Source: Micromonospora halotolerans
GTDB lineage: Bacteria > Actinomycetota > Actinomycetes > Mycobacteriales > Micromonosporaceae
DNA length: 64,000 bases
Assembly (NCBI RefSeq): GCF_032108445.1
Contig: NZ_CP134876.1
Coordinates: 2,852,001-2,916,000 of the forward strand
Direction: 5' to 3'
Shown here: positions 19,710-30,610 of the stretch, piece by piece
Position numbering within the stretch: the stretch's first letter is position 1
Layout: every line of letters begins with the position of its first letter
The notes under the pieces: generated by a model
What the model was told of the DNA's origin: nothing
The model's input: only the letters and a program-made list of their open reading frames with translations
Databases searched by the model: none
Program-made: the position numbers and the translations under genes

Positions 19710-20807
19710 TCACGGCCGCCAGCCCCGGGCCACGAGGGCGGCGCGGATCTCGCGGACCAGGACCGGGAAGTTCCGGTGCAGGCGGCGGTCGGTCACGGGC
19801 AGCACGAGCCAGCCGGCCGCGACGAGCTGCTGGAGCCGGTCCCGGTGCGGCTGATCCGGGTCGAGGCGCCACCGGCCGTCGTGCGCGACGGCGACGCGGA
19901 ACTCCGGCCAGGCCAGGTCGGGATGCAGGACGAGACCCGACGGCCCCCGCACCGGGTGATGCGCCACCGGGCGGGGCAGGCCGGCCAGCACCAGCCGGAC
20001 GCGCAGGTGCGACTCGGCCGGGGACCGCGCGCCGGGATCCGCCAGGCCGAACACCCACCGCGCCCGCCGGCCACCGGGCCGCCCGGCGTTCCGGGCCGCG
20101 ACGTCGGTCAGCTCCGCCCGGCGGACCAGGCCGATCCGCAGCAACGCGTCGACGATGCCGACCGCCCGTACCGGGTCGGACCAGACCGCGGTCTCCCAGG
20201 CGCAGGCGGCCGGCTCGGTGCGCGGCAGCCGGACCGGTCCGCTCGGTACGCCACCCATTGGGCCCACCGCACCGGCCACCGTTGCCCGGACCGTCTCCTT
20301 CGGTGCGACGGCACGGCCGTCCGGGCCGGGAGAGGCGCCCGGCGCACCGCCGGCAGGGGTGGGCTCCGCCGGACCGCCGGCGGGGCCGTGCCGGGTGGGG
20401 ATGGTCGGTGCGGAGCGGGCCAGGCCGCCGGACGCGACGAGGAGACCGACGCGTTCGGGCGCCGACGGGGCCTGGTGCACCCGGATGCCGGGCTGCGCGT
20501 CGGCCCGCGCCGTCGCCGGCAGCAGGACGTGCACGTCGTCCCGCGGGCCGGCGGCGTGCGCGATCCCGTGCAGGTACGCCGCCGACGGCCCGGCGAGCAG
20601 CGTCCCCGGCGGCAGGCGGAGCAGCGCGGCGCGGCAGGCCAGCGCGTGGTCGTGATCGAGGCGGGCATCGGCGTAGACGTCCTGCCGGAGCCGGAGCCAG
20701 GAGGCGCCCCGGAGCTGGTGCCGGGTCAGCAGTTCGCGCCGGACCGCGTCCGAGCCGCGGAAGACCTGCCAGGCCAACTCGGGCGGTCGAAGGGGTTGAG
20801 GTGGCAT
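19710..20807 (-). CDS. AbiEi-like / DUF559-like protein with low-complexity insert
   Basis: A 365-aa protein. The N-terminal part (FRGSDAVRRELLTRHQLRGASWLRLRQDVYAD) resembles the winged-helix start of AbiEi-type antitoxins, followed by PSAAYLHG. The C-terminal part (HPDLAWPEFRVAVAHDGRWR, then a helix-rich end) resembles the Vsr/DUF559 endonuclease-like domain often fused to it. Between them, residues about 131-193 are Pro/Gly/Ala/Thr-rich low complexity, which looks inserted within the expected VTSPxRT-like segment. ATG 20807 is used; an upstream extension is implausible. No partner toxin gene is adjacent, and function is uncertain. Confidence 0.6.
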   Translation of the reverse strand: MPPQPLRPPELAWQVFRGSDAVRRELLTRHQLRGASWLRLRQDVYADARLDHDHALACRAALLRLPPGTLLAGPSAAYLHGIAHAAGPRDDVHVLLPATARADAQPGIRVHQAPSAPERVGLLVASGGLARSAPTIPTRHGPAGGPAEPTPAGGAPGASPGPDGRAVAPKETVRATVAGAVGPMGGVPSGPVRLPRTEPAACAWETAVWSDPVRAVGIVDALLRIGLVRRAELTDVAARNAGRPGGRRARWVFGLADPGARSPAESHLRVRLVLAGLPRPVAHHPVRGPSGLVLHPDLAWPEFRVAVAHDGRWRLDPDQPHRDRLQQLVAAGWLVLPVTDRRLHRNFPVLVREIRAALVARGWRP

Positions 20808-20971
20808 GCCGACCAGCCTGGCGGCGACGGACCACCCTCCGGCACCCCTGTGGACAACCGCGGCGGCGCGGGACGCCAGGCCCTGTGGACAACGACCACG
20901 GCGCCCGGCCGATGTGCTAGCGGCTCCCGGCCACACGGCACAACGCCACCCGGCCGGGCCGGCAGAGCCGG

Positions 20972-21619
20972 TCAGGACAGCGCGGCGGCGATCGACTCGG
21001 CGGCGGCGGCAACCTGGGTGCCGACCTCGGTGACGTCGAGCGGGGTCAGCGAGACCACCCCGACGCTCGCCTCCAGGCCCGGCACGCCGAGCACCGGGGC
21101 GGCCACCCCGTACGCCCCGGACTGCAGCTCGCCGCTGGTGCTCACCGGGGCGGCGGCACCCGCCCGCCCGGCCAGGATGGCCCGCCCGGCCGCACCCCGC
21201 TCCAGCGGGTGCCGCGATCCGGTCCGGTACGCCACGTGGAACGAGGTCCAGGTCGGCTCGACCACCGCGAGGGCGACCCCCTCGCCGCCCTCGACCACGG
21301 TCAGGTGGGCGGTCGCCCCGGCCTGCTCGGCGAGCCGGCGCAGCGCGGGCAGCGCCCCCTCGGCGAGCAGCGGCTGGGCTCGCCGGGCCAGGTGCAGCAC
21401 GCCGGCGCCGAGCCGGAGCCGGCCCGCACCGTCGCGGCGCAGCATGCCGTGGTCGGTCAGCGCGCCGACCAGCCGGTAGACGGCCGCCCGGCCGATGCCC
21501 AGCCGGTTCGCCGCCTCGGTGACGGTCAGCCCGCCCGGCGCGTCGGCGACCAGGTGCAGCAGCCGCAGCCCCCGGTCCAGGGTCTGCGCCGTTTCTCCCG
21601 CACGTGCCGCCGTGTCCAC
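20972..21619 (-). CDS. IclR family transcriptional regulator
   Basis: A 215-aa regulator with an N-terminal winged helix-turn-helix ([41 protein letters not shown]) and a C-terminal effector-binding GAF-like domain ([20 protein letters not shown], then [21 protein letters not shown]). It is slightly short for the family (about 250 aa). It is divergent from cysS with 63 bp between, but its target is not evident. Confidence 0.88.
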   Translation of the reverse strand: MDTAARAGETAQTLDRGLRLLHLVADAPGGLTVTEAANRLGIGRAAVYRLVGALTDHGMLRRDGAGRLRLGAGVLHLARRAQPLLAEGALPALRRLAEQAGATAHLTVVEGGEGVALAVVEPTWTSFHVAYRTGSRHPLERGAAGRAILAGRAGAAAPVSTSGELQSGAYGVAAPVLGVPGLEASVGVVSLTPLDVTEVGTQVAAAAESIAAALS

Positions 21620-21670
21620 AGCACGCAGCGTACGACCCGGCTCCGGCCTACCCCGAAATGCGCGGACGGC

Positions 21671-21676
21671 TACCCT
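21671..21676 (+). promoter_or_regulatory. -10 box of leaderless cysS
   Basis: TACCCT ends 6 nt before the GTG at 21683 with no ribosome site, indicating a leaderless mRNA. Confidence 0.45.
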
Positions 21677-21682
21677 TGTACG

Positions 21683-23097
<1,415 letters not shown>

Positions 23098-23098
<1 letters not shown>

Positions 23099-24216
23099 TG
23101 GCCGGCAACTCGCAGCGCCGTGGCCGGCGACTGACGCCGAAGTCGGGTGCCCCCAAGGGCTCCGGTGGTAAGAACAAGGACTCCCTCGCCGGCCGGGGCC
23201 GCACCCTCCCCGCCGACGAGCGGCCCTGGCACAAGGCCTACTCGGGCACCGAGAAACTGCCCCAGCGCACCGCCTGGAAGCAGGACAAGGAGCGCCGCGC
23301 GGCGGCCGAGGAGGGGCGCGCCCCCAAGATCGGCCAGCCGGGCAGCAAGGACACCACCTGGGGCAGGGGCGGGGGCCGGGGCGTCCCCGCCGCGAAGGGC
23401 CGCGGCGGCAAGCCCGCCGGCCGGTCCGGGCCCCGGGTCGCCCCCGGCCGTAAGTCGAACCCGGTCAAGGACAGCCCGGAGCTGCTGGTCGGGCGGAACC
23501 CGGTGCTGGAGTCGCTGCGCGCCCAGGTGCCGGCGACCGCCCTCTACACGGCCCAGGGCATCGACATCGACGACCGGGTCAACGAGATCATCCGCACCGC
23601 CGCCGACCGGGGCATCGCGATCCTCGAGATCAGCCGGGCAGAGCTGGACCGGATGACCGGCGGCGTGCTGCACCAGGGCGTCGGCCTCCAGGTGCCGCCC
23701 TTCGCCTACGAGCCGTTCGAGGACCTCATGGCGGCGGCGCTGGAGCAGGCCGCACCGCTGCTCGTCGCGCTCGACGGCGTCACGGACCCGCGCAACCTCG
23801 GCGCGGTCATCCGGTCGGCCGCCGCGTTCGGCGCGCAGGGCGTCTTCGTACCCGAGCGGCGGGCCGCCGGGATCACGGCGACCGCCTGGCGGACCAGCGC
23901 CGGCGCGGCCGCGCGGGTGCCGGTCGCGCAGGTCACCAACCTGACCCGCTCACTGAAGGCGTGCAAGGACGCCGGCTTCATCGTGGTCGGCCTGGACGCC
24001 GACGGGCAGACCGACCTCTACGACCTGGAGGCTGCGGTCGGCCCGCTGGTCGTGGTGGTCGGCTCGGAGGGGCGCGGGCTGTCCCGCCTGGTCGGGGAGA
24101 CCTGCGACCTGACCGTCAGCATCCCGATGGTCTCCGACGTCGAGTCGCTCAACGCCAGCGTCGCCGCCGCGGTCACCCTCGCCGAGGTCGCCCGCCGCCG
24201 CGCCGTCGAGGCGTAA
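23098..24216 (+). CDS. rlmB: 23S rRNA 2'-O-methyltransferase RlmB (TrmH/SpoU family)
   Basis: A 372-aa SPOUT methyltransferase. About 120 N-terminal residues are a basic Gly/Lys/Arg-rich extension typical of actinobacteria, probably RNA-binding. The substrate-binding domain begins [14 protein letters not shown]. The catalytic domain has [36 protein letters not shown] and the knot motif [18 protein letters not shown]. It methylates a conserved guanosine in 23S rRNA. Pairing with cysS is common in actinobacteria. Confidence 0.95.
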
Positions 24217-24227
24217 CAAGGGCACGA

Positions 24228-24261
24228 AAAGGGGCGGTCCGCCGTGGCGGGCCGCCCCTTT
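24228..24261. terminator. Rho-independent terminator after rlmB
   Basis: AAAGGGGCGGTCCGCC pairs with GGCGGGCCGCCCCTTT (minor mismatch) around a short loop. A-rich and T-rich flanks on either side let it work for both rlmB and the convergent ABC ATPase gene. Confidence 0.75.
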
Positions 24262-24272
24262 CCTCGCGTACG

Positions 24273-25364
<1,092 letters not shown>

Positions 25365-25729
25365 GGTGGAGCGCTTCCTTTCACCGGCAGGAACGTGCCG
25401 GACGATCCGAGTGGAAGGAGCGACCGGCACCCGAGGTGCCGGCCAGACGGGCGGTCGACCGGCAGCCGAGGCCAACCGGAGTGTCGTCCGTGTCACTGCA
25501 CCGTAAACGGGTTTCGCGAGCCTGCCAAGACGGGGTGCGGTCGATGGGATCGAGGGCATAACGCATAACGGTCACCAGGGCACGGGCAGGCATCAATCTC
25601 CACGGTCCGGAGGCCCCATGGGCGACGATCCGGTGGTGCCGAGGTCGGGAAATTGACGTTTTCCGTGCTCGGGAGCCCTGCTGAACGGGATTACCGGCCC
25701 TCAGTCGCTATGCTGACCCCGGACCACGC
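25365..25729. other. Intergenic region upstream of msiK and tRNA-Thr
   Basis: This 365-bp gap has no convincing gene. It should contain the leftward msiK promoter. A TATGCT box at 25709-25714 is a likely -10 for the tRNA gene (start about 16 nt downstream). A TTGACG hexamer at 25653-25658 is too far away to pair with it. Confidence 0.4.
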
Positions 25730-25806
25730 GCCCCTGTAGCTCAGCTGGCCAGAGCACTCGCCTTGTAAGCGAGATGTCGCCGGTTCGATCCCGGCCGGGG
25801 GCTCCA
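25730..25806 (+). tRNA. tRNA-Thr (anticodon UGU)
   Basis: A 77-nt cloverleaf with encoded CCA. The acceptor stem is GCCCCTG with CGGGGGC. The anticodon stem CTCGC/GCGAG carries loop CTTGTAA, so the anticodon is TGT (25764-25766), reading ACA. The T-arm is GCCGG-TTCGATC-CCGGC. The 3' half is the attachment site of the adjacent integrative element and remains intact. Confidence 0.95.
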
Positions 25807-25844
25807 ATTTCATCAGGCGTTTCGCGGCGGTGGCCGTCGCGAGA
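25765..25844 (+). repeat. attL: tRNA-Thr 3' end plus flank
   Basis: The left copy of the 80-bp direct repeat runs from the tRNA anticodon loop through CCA and 38 bp beyond. It differs from the right copy at only five positions. Extension of the match past the tRNA means both copies derive from one attachment region. Confidence 0.85.
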
Positions 25845-25852
25845 TATCCCGA

Positions 25853-25876
25853 TGACAGCAACGCTGACAGCAACGC
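25853..25876 (+). repeat. Tandem 12-bp repeat, probable recombinase arm site (left)
   Basis: TGACAGCAACGC occurs twice in immediate tandem, 8 bp after attL and just before the int stop codon. A related pair occurs inside the right end at 30493. The position and spacing suit integrase arm-type or excisionase binding sites. Confidence 0.6.
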
Positions 25877-25879
25877 GGT

Positions 25880-27121
25880 TCATGACAGCCGCCCGTCGAG
25901 CTTGCCGAGCGCCTGACGCATCGCATCAAGGTTGGCGTGAGCGTAGACCTTAAGGGTGATCTTCACGTCTGCGTGCCGGGCGATGGCCTGGACGACGTGC
26001 GGCGGGACGCCCAGCTCCATCAGCAGCGACACGACCGTGTGTCGCAGGTCGTGCAGGCGGACACCGGGCAGACCGGCGGTCTCTCGAAGCCGAGCGAACG
26101 AGCGGCTGAGGTTGGTTGGCTCCAACGGGGTGCCCCGCTCGGAGGGGAAGACCAGGCCGTGGTCCTCCCAGACCTCGGCGAGCGCAGCCCGTTCGGCCTG
26201 CTGGCGCTCCTGGTGCTCAAGCAGCGCGAGCCAGGTGACCTCGGGCAGCGGCAACACTGCCTCTGAGTCCTCGGTCTTGGCGTCCAGGACGTGGAGCTGT
26301 CCCGCCACTCGCTGGACGGTCTGCTGAACCCGCAGGGTGCCTTCGTCCAGGTCGACGTCCGACCAGCGGAGCCCGACCAGTTCACCGCGCCGGAGGCCCA
26401 TCGTGGCGGCCACGACGTAGAGCGCGTGGAGCCGGTGACCAGCAGAGGCAGCGAGGATCTTGCGCACCTGGTCGACGGACAGACCCTTACCGACCTTGTA
26501 GCGAGGCGAGGGAACCCGGACGAGCTTGGCGACGTTGCGGGACACCAGCTCCTCCCGCATGGCGTGTTGGAGCGCGTTGCGCAGCACCGCATGCACGAAC
26601 TGAATCTGTCGCGCGCTGGGGTAGCTCTGGCAGCAGCGGCCAACGGAGCAGCACCGCCGGTCAGCAGGACGAATCTTGTCGAGGCCATTGGTGCAACAGA
26701 GGCACTTGCGCCGGAAGTCGTCCATGAACGCCTTGACGTGCTGTACCTGCAAGCCATCGAGGCGCTTGGTGCCGAGTGCGGGGATCAAGTGCAGACGTAC
26801 GGCGCTCTCGTATCCCCGTGCGGTAGTGGGCTTGAGGTCAGTGACGTAGGCGGCCAGCCAGTAGGGCAGGTAATCGGCGAGCTTCCAGGCCCGATCGGAC
26901 ACGGGGATGCCGCGTTGGGATCGTGACTTGAGCTCGGTGAGCTTGGCGTGGGCCTCCTCCCAGGTGGCTCCGTAGACGAACTTGCGCTTACGACTGCCGT
27001 CCGTGATGAGGACGTATGCCTGTCCGACCCAGCGGCCATCGCTGGCGCGCTGGTAGATGGAGCCTTCGCCGTTGGGGTTGCGGCGGGCGGGGGATTGGCG
27101 GGACTTGGGTTGCTTGGTCAT
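25880..27121 (-). CDS. int: Tyrosine site-specific integrase
   Basis: A 413-aa phage-type tyrosine recombinase. The N-terminal part has AP2-like/SAM-like DNA-binding segments (GRWVGQAYV, AKLTELKSRSQRGIPV). The catalytic domain has the first Arg in GLRRGELVGLRW, HxxR in LHDLRHTVV, the second His in IARHADVKIT and the nucleophile Tyr in KVYAH. A cysteine-rich insert (RRKCLCCTNG ... RRCCSVGRCCQ, about residues 140-165) sits between core-binding and catalytic parts. I recall this from integrases of actinomycete elements; it probably binds zinc. It lies directly beside attL, and its ATG overlaps the xis stop by one base. It appears intact. Confidence 0.93.
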   Translation of the reverse strand: MTKQPKSRQSPARRNPNGEGSIYQRASDGRWVGQAYVLITDGSRKRKFVYGATWEEAHAKLTELKSRSQRGIPVSDRAWKLADYLPYWLAAYVTDLKPTTARGYESAVRLHLIPALGTKRLDGLQVQHVKAFMDDFRRKCLCCTNGLDKIRPADRRCCSVGRCCQSYPSARQIQFVHAVLRNALQHAMREELVSRNVAKLVRVPSPRYKVGKGLSVDQVRKILAASAGHRLHALYVVAATMGLRRGELVGLRWSDVDLDEGTLRVQQTVQRVAGQLHVLDAKTEDSEAVLPLPEVTWLALLEHQERQQAERAALAEVWEDHGLVFPSERGTPLEPTNLSRSFARLRETAGLPGVRLHDLRHTVVSLLMELGVPPHVVQAIARHADVKITLKVYAHANLDAMRQALGKLDGRLS

Positions 27122-27318
27122 CAGGCGGCTTCTTCCGTGAGCGTGGCGATCGCCTCGTCTATGGCTGTGGCCGGGATGAGGCGGCGGCTGCCGACCTTGA
27201 AGGAGCGCAGCCGGCCAGAGCGGATCAGGTCATCGGTGAGCGAACGGCTGATGCCGAGTGCTCGGGCAGCCTCCTCGACGCGCAGCACGCGAGGAGTGAT
27301 CGGAGTCGGGTTGTCCAA
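27121..27318 (-). CDS. xis: Excisionase, helix-turn-helix
   Basis: A 65-aa MerR/excisionase-type DNA-binding protein: LRVEEAARALGISRSLTDDLIRSGRLRSFKVGSRRLIPATAIDEAI. It sits upstream of int and overlaps it by one base (TGATG), so both are made together. It directs excision by binding near the attachment site. It looks complete. Confidence 0.88.
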   Translation of the reverse strand: MDNPTPITPRVLRVEEAARALGISRSLTDDLIRSGRLRSFKVGSRRLIPATAIDEAIATLTEEAA

Positions 27319-27349
27319 CGGGCGGCCTTCCTCGTGTGACGGGCGGTGG

Positions 27350-28383
27350 TCAGGCGGCAGCCGGCGCGGCAGCGGCCGGGGTGGTGGCGAGCTCGTGGGC
27401 GAGTTCTTCGCGGCCGGTGGTTCGTCGCTCGCGGGCGAGGGCGGCGGCGGTGTTGGCGAGGAGGGCGTCTCCGCTGGTGTGCCAGCCGACCCCGGCGAAG
27501 GTGAGGGTGCCGACGATGAGAGTGGTGTCCTCGGCGACCTGGTCGACCGGTGGGCCGCCGGCGGTCGTGTGCTCGTGGGCCTGGTCCTCGTGCCGCCGGT
27601 ACGCGATGCGGGTGTCGCGTAGGAGTTGGAAGGTCACCGAGTAGCGGCGGCCTTTGGTGAGGAAGTGGCCGCCGTAGCCGAGCATGTGCGCCCAGCGCCG
27701 CAGCCGCGCGTATGGGTTGGCCGTCGCTGGTTTCGTGGGTTCGGCGTCAAGGACGGCTTGACGCTGGGCGATGCAGACGGGGCAGGCCGCGTAGCGGGTG
27801 TGGGTGCCGCAGTCGGGACACTCCCAGCGCTCGACGTAGCCGGGCCCGGGCCGTGGCTCGCGCGGCCGCTGGGACAGCGGGATCGGGGTTCCGGTAGGTC
27901 GGCCGATGCGCCAGCAGGCGTCGATGAGGCGGGCGGTGTGGTCGCCGTCGGGGTCGGCGTAGTCGTCGATGGTGTCGGCGGTGAGTCGGGTGGAGGTGTG
28001 CCCGGTGGCCTTGGTGCTCTTGGTGGGTACTTGGCAAGGTATCCGGCGACCATGCCGTCGGTGACTTCTCCGTCGAGGCCAGTGGTGATGGGGCGGATGT
28101 CGAGCTGCTCGCCCCAGGTGATGAGCCATCCTTCGGGCCGGTCGGGGTGCGGCGGGGTGTGGAAGGCGATCTGTTCGGCGGCGTGCCGGAAGGTGTCGAC
28201 CAGGTCGTTAACGGTGAACCCGGCCGGTGGCGGGACGACCGCGTCCGGGTCGTCGGGGTTGACGCCGTCGAGGCGGGCGATGGCGTGGAAGTGCACCGCT
28301 CCCCGCGCCTGGAGCTCGGCGACCTTCCCAGGCGACAGCCGGACCGGGGCGACCTTCCGTGTCTTGCCGGGGGCGGTGACCAT
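27350..28383 (-). pseudogene. repSA: repSA-type replication initiator, frameshifted and 5'-truncated
   Basis: The C-terminal half of a RepSA-like initiator is split over two frames. The upstream frame gives VAELQARGAVHFHAIARLDG and GMVAGYLAKY. The downstream frame resumes with TKSTKATGHTS and continues TIDDYADPDGDHTARLIDACW ... YARLRRWAHMLGYGGHFLTKGRRYSVTF. The break is at about 28021-28030 and fits loss of one base. The usual N-terminal 200 or so residues, including the cysteine-rich part, are missing beyond about 28383. The element therefore lacks a functional initiator of this type unless a frameshift is bypassed. Confidence 0.8.
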
Positions 28384-28937
28384 GAGCGTAGAAGAGCGAG
28401 AGCGAAATCTGGTTCCTGGAGCCAGGATTGGGGAACCGTCCATCGGTAATGGGTTCATCCAAAGTGACTGTAGAGCGCCGTCTCTACTGGGACGGGCTGA
28501 TTGATCTGCTTGGTTCGGAAAATCGGATACGCAGTGAGCTGTTGTCCTCCGCCTCGGAGTCGGACAAAAGCGATGAGGACGTTGAGTCACTCGCGCTCGC
28601 AGGCAGGTGCCTGGACGGCTGGCGGCCCAAAGAACTCTGAGGACTGCTGCGATCGGCGCGTCAGCGGTCACCCTCGCACATCGATATCCCGGCCCTCGGA
28701 GGTCACCTATCAAGTGAAGCCACCGTGAGCATCAACGGAGTCGGACAGTCGGCTGCCGGCCGTGTCGGGTCTCAGGACGTGCGTGACAGATCAGTCTCGG
28801 GACGTGGGTGACATGTCCGGCTAGACGATCTTGTCTCGCCATGCGGTAGCCCCCAAGTCGCATGGTTGCTGCTCCGGCGAAGCTGGGAGTGCGGAACGTC
28901 CGACGGCCGACAACGTCCCGGATGGCAACCTGTATCC
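28384..28937. other. Element DNA between repSA remnant and cargo genes
   Basis: This 550-bp stretch is lower in GC than the flanking chromosome. It probably spans the deletion that removed the repSA N-terminus. The only candidate gene is the small reading frame at 28449. No RNA gene or hairpin stood out. Confidence 0.4.
28449..28640 (+). CDS. Possible small protein, 63 aa
   Basis: The frame reads MGSSKVTVERRLYWDGLIDLL, then a charged acidic stretch with SASESDKSDEDVESLAL, ending DGWRPKEL. The composition is protein-like and unlike the high-GC shadow frames, and the region is lower in GC. There is no clear ribosome site and no family I recognise. It could equally be a fragment left by a deletion. 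Confidence 0.25.
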   Translation: MGSSKVTVERRLYWDGLIDLLGSENRIRSELLSSASESDKSDEDVESLALAGRCLDGWRPKEL

Positions 28938-29402
28938 GTGGACGCATTCGCGGATCGGTTCGACGGCGCTTGGGTGTGGCTCTCCGCTGCCTTCGACGAA
29001 GCGCAGGAGGGACGCTGGGTCCGCGATGCAGTGGAACAACCGGTAATGAAGGACATCAGGGCCGCCACCAACGCGCTGCACGGTGGGCGGCTGGCCCCGT
29101 TTACCGAGGACCCGTGGCACGTGCGTATCGGGCGGATCGCCAACTGGGCGGGGGTGATCCGGTTGGCTGCCCGAGCTGGTCGATGGGAACTCCAACCCGT
29201 CGTCGGACAGAGACCGCCACAGCCTGCGGGCATGGCCGAGCTACTCTCCGGCATCTACGCGATCGGCGAGCAGGGCGAGCTATGGATGAAGCAGCTCCTC
29301 AGAGGGGGCGGGCCGCCACCGGAGGACGCGATCGCCAAGGCCGAGGGCTTCCTGACCGGGCCAGGCTCGATCGAAGATCTCGAACAGCTCTTTTACGACT
29401 GA
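28938..29402 (+). CDS. Hypothetical protein, element cargo
   Basis: A 154-aa protein from GTG 28938 (VDAFADRFDGAWVWLSAAFDEAQEG), ending IEDLEQLFYD. It is acidic, Trp-rich at the N-terminus and soluble, with no recognised domain. A Pro/Gly-rich turn (GGGPPPED) precedes the last helix. It converges with the membrane protein gene at 29498. As cargo of an integrative element it could serve host defence or element maintenance, but nothing in the sequence shows this. A longer frame from 28866 is possible. Confidence 0.5.
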   Translation: MDAFADRFDGAWVWLSAAFDEAQEGRWVRDAVEQPVMKDIRAATNALHGGRLAPFTEDPWHVRIGRIANWAGVIRLAARAGRWELQPVVGQRPPQPAGMAELLSGIYAIGEQGELWMKQLLRGGGPPPEDAIAKAEGFLTGPGSIEDLEQLFYD

Positions 29403-29497
29403 AACCATCGGGTAAGCCAGTCGCCGGGACGGCCGGAGGGCTTCACGAGTACTGATTGCAGGCGTGACGCCACACGCAAACGGGGCAGACCCGACCA

Positions 29498-30100
29498 TCA
29501 CTGGCCTCTTCGGATTAGCCCAAGACGGCCCAAAACCCATCCGTACTTGCGGGGTGCCTTCCACCACATCGATGCGCGGAATTGGACGAACCATACACCT
29601 ACCTGGAGCAGCAGGAAGCAAAAAGCACCGGACCATGCAACCCACTCCCAACCTCGAAGCGATGAAAGTACGGCGATAAGGGCAACCATAGAGGCGCCTG
29701 GGAAGATGACGGTCGCTGATAGTCCGACAGATCCAAAGGTGCTCAGCTTCGGACGATGGGTTCGGTTGTACTCCTCCCATTGAAACAGTCGGTCATCATC
29801 ACCGTATTCGGCTGCCAAAGGGCGAAGGCGGTCGTTGATATACCGGGCAGTGACCCTCACCCGGTTGATAAGATCGGCATAGACCAAGGCAAGCGCCGAT
29901 GAGATGGCTGGAACAAGCAAGAGCAAGCTTGTGTCCGCATTTTGCGCAAGAACTAAACCCGCAATCGCCCCCGTTGCAGTCAGCTGCAGGGCTACCGTGG
30001 CGTGAGTCGCCGTAGAGAGCTGTTGGATCTGGTCTCGGAGAGCGCCAAACTCCGCGAGCAAGATCCCTAGTCGCGCATCTGATCGACCCGGATGATCCAT
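29498..30100 (-). CDS. Four-helix membrane protein, element cargo
   Basis: A 200-aa protein. A short amphipathic N-terminus (LAEFGALRDQIQQLSTATHATVALQ) leads into two transmembrane helices (LTATGAIAGLVLA and LLLLVPAISSALALVYADLI). A polar stretch of about 55 residues with an acidic/aromatic patch (YGDDDRLFQWEEYNR) follows, then a second helix pair (VGLSATVIFPGASMVALIAVL and WSGAFCFLLLQVGVWFVQF) and a basic tail. The ATG at 30100 has AAGGA upstream. No family is recognised. A perfect 28-bp palindrome lies 80 bp upstream. Codon use is less GC-biased than its surroundings, consistent with transfer. Confidence 0.65.
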   Translation of the reverse strand: MDHPGRSDARLGILLAEFGALRDQIQQLSTATHATVALQLTATGAIAGLVLAQNADTSLLLLVPAISSALALVYADLINRVRVTARYINDRLRPLAAEYGDDDRLFQWEEYNRTHRPKLSTFGSVGLSATVIFPGASMVALIAVLSSLRGWEWVAWSGAFCFLLLQVGVWFVQFRASMWWKAPRKYGWVLGRLGLIRRGQ

Positions 30101-30180
30101 GCGTCCTTCCAGTCAACTGCTTCTCGCTGTTGCGAAGGGTCCAACTGTAGGTATCGGTACACGTCGGTGCCGCCAAGCCT

Positions 30181-30208
30181 ATCGTGAGCACGTACACGTG
30201 CTCACGAT
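30181..30208. promoter_or_regulatory. Perfect 28-bp palindrome upstream of membrane protein gene
   Basis: The arm ATCGTGAGCACGT is followed by AC and then its exact reverse complement, giving 13-bp arms. It lies 80 bp upstream of the start at 30100. There is no U-tract, so an operator or recombination/transfer site is more likely than a terminator. Confidence 0.5.
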
Positions 30209-30492
30209 CATCGCTACGGTGCCCGGGGGTTCTTAGCACGAGGCGAGGAGGGCAAGAGCCGCGGAAGCCGGACCGCCTCCTGATCGCCGGGCACGGATCC
30301 GGCACAACCGAGGGCGAGTAACGGCGGCAGATGCTGGAAACCCACGGAAGGCGTTTCAGCAGGTCAGGAGCCGCCGCCGGGAACCGCGCGGTAGGTCGAG
30401 AGGCTGGCGCTCCTACTTCCAGCGGAACTGCACGAACCGGCACCCCAACGGGTCATGGGACTTGGAACGACAGCTAGATCGGGTGGAACTGT

Positions 30493-30516
30493 TGACAGCA
30501 ACGGCGACAGCAACCG
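30493..30516 (+). repeat. Tandem 12-bp repeat, probable recombinase arm site (right)
   Basis: TGACAGCAACGG is followed directly by CGACAGCAACCG, both close to the left-end unit TGACAGCAACGC and in the same orientation. It lies about 95 bp inside the right attachment repeat. Confidence 0.6.
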
Positions 30517-30610
30517 GCATGGACGAGGGCGCCCGTCGGCGGAAGCGTGCGGACAGTCGCCCGAGGTCGCGAACGCGGACAGACGACGTCGGACGATCCG
30601 CACAGAGCTC

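Noticed and set aside
25691..25883. Short reading frames opposite the tRNA-Thr gene (GAPGRDRTGDIS / EPPAGIEPATSRL type)
   Set aside because: These are the well-known spurious antisense translations of a tRNA gene, not proteins.
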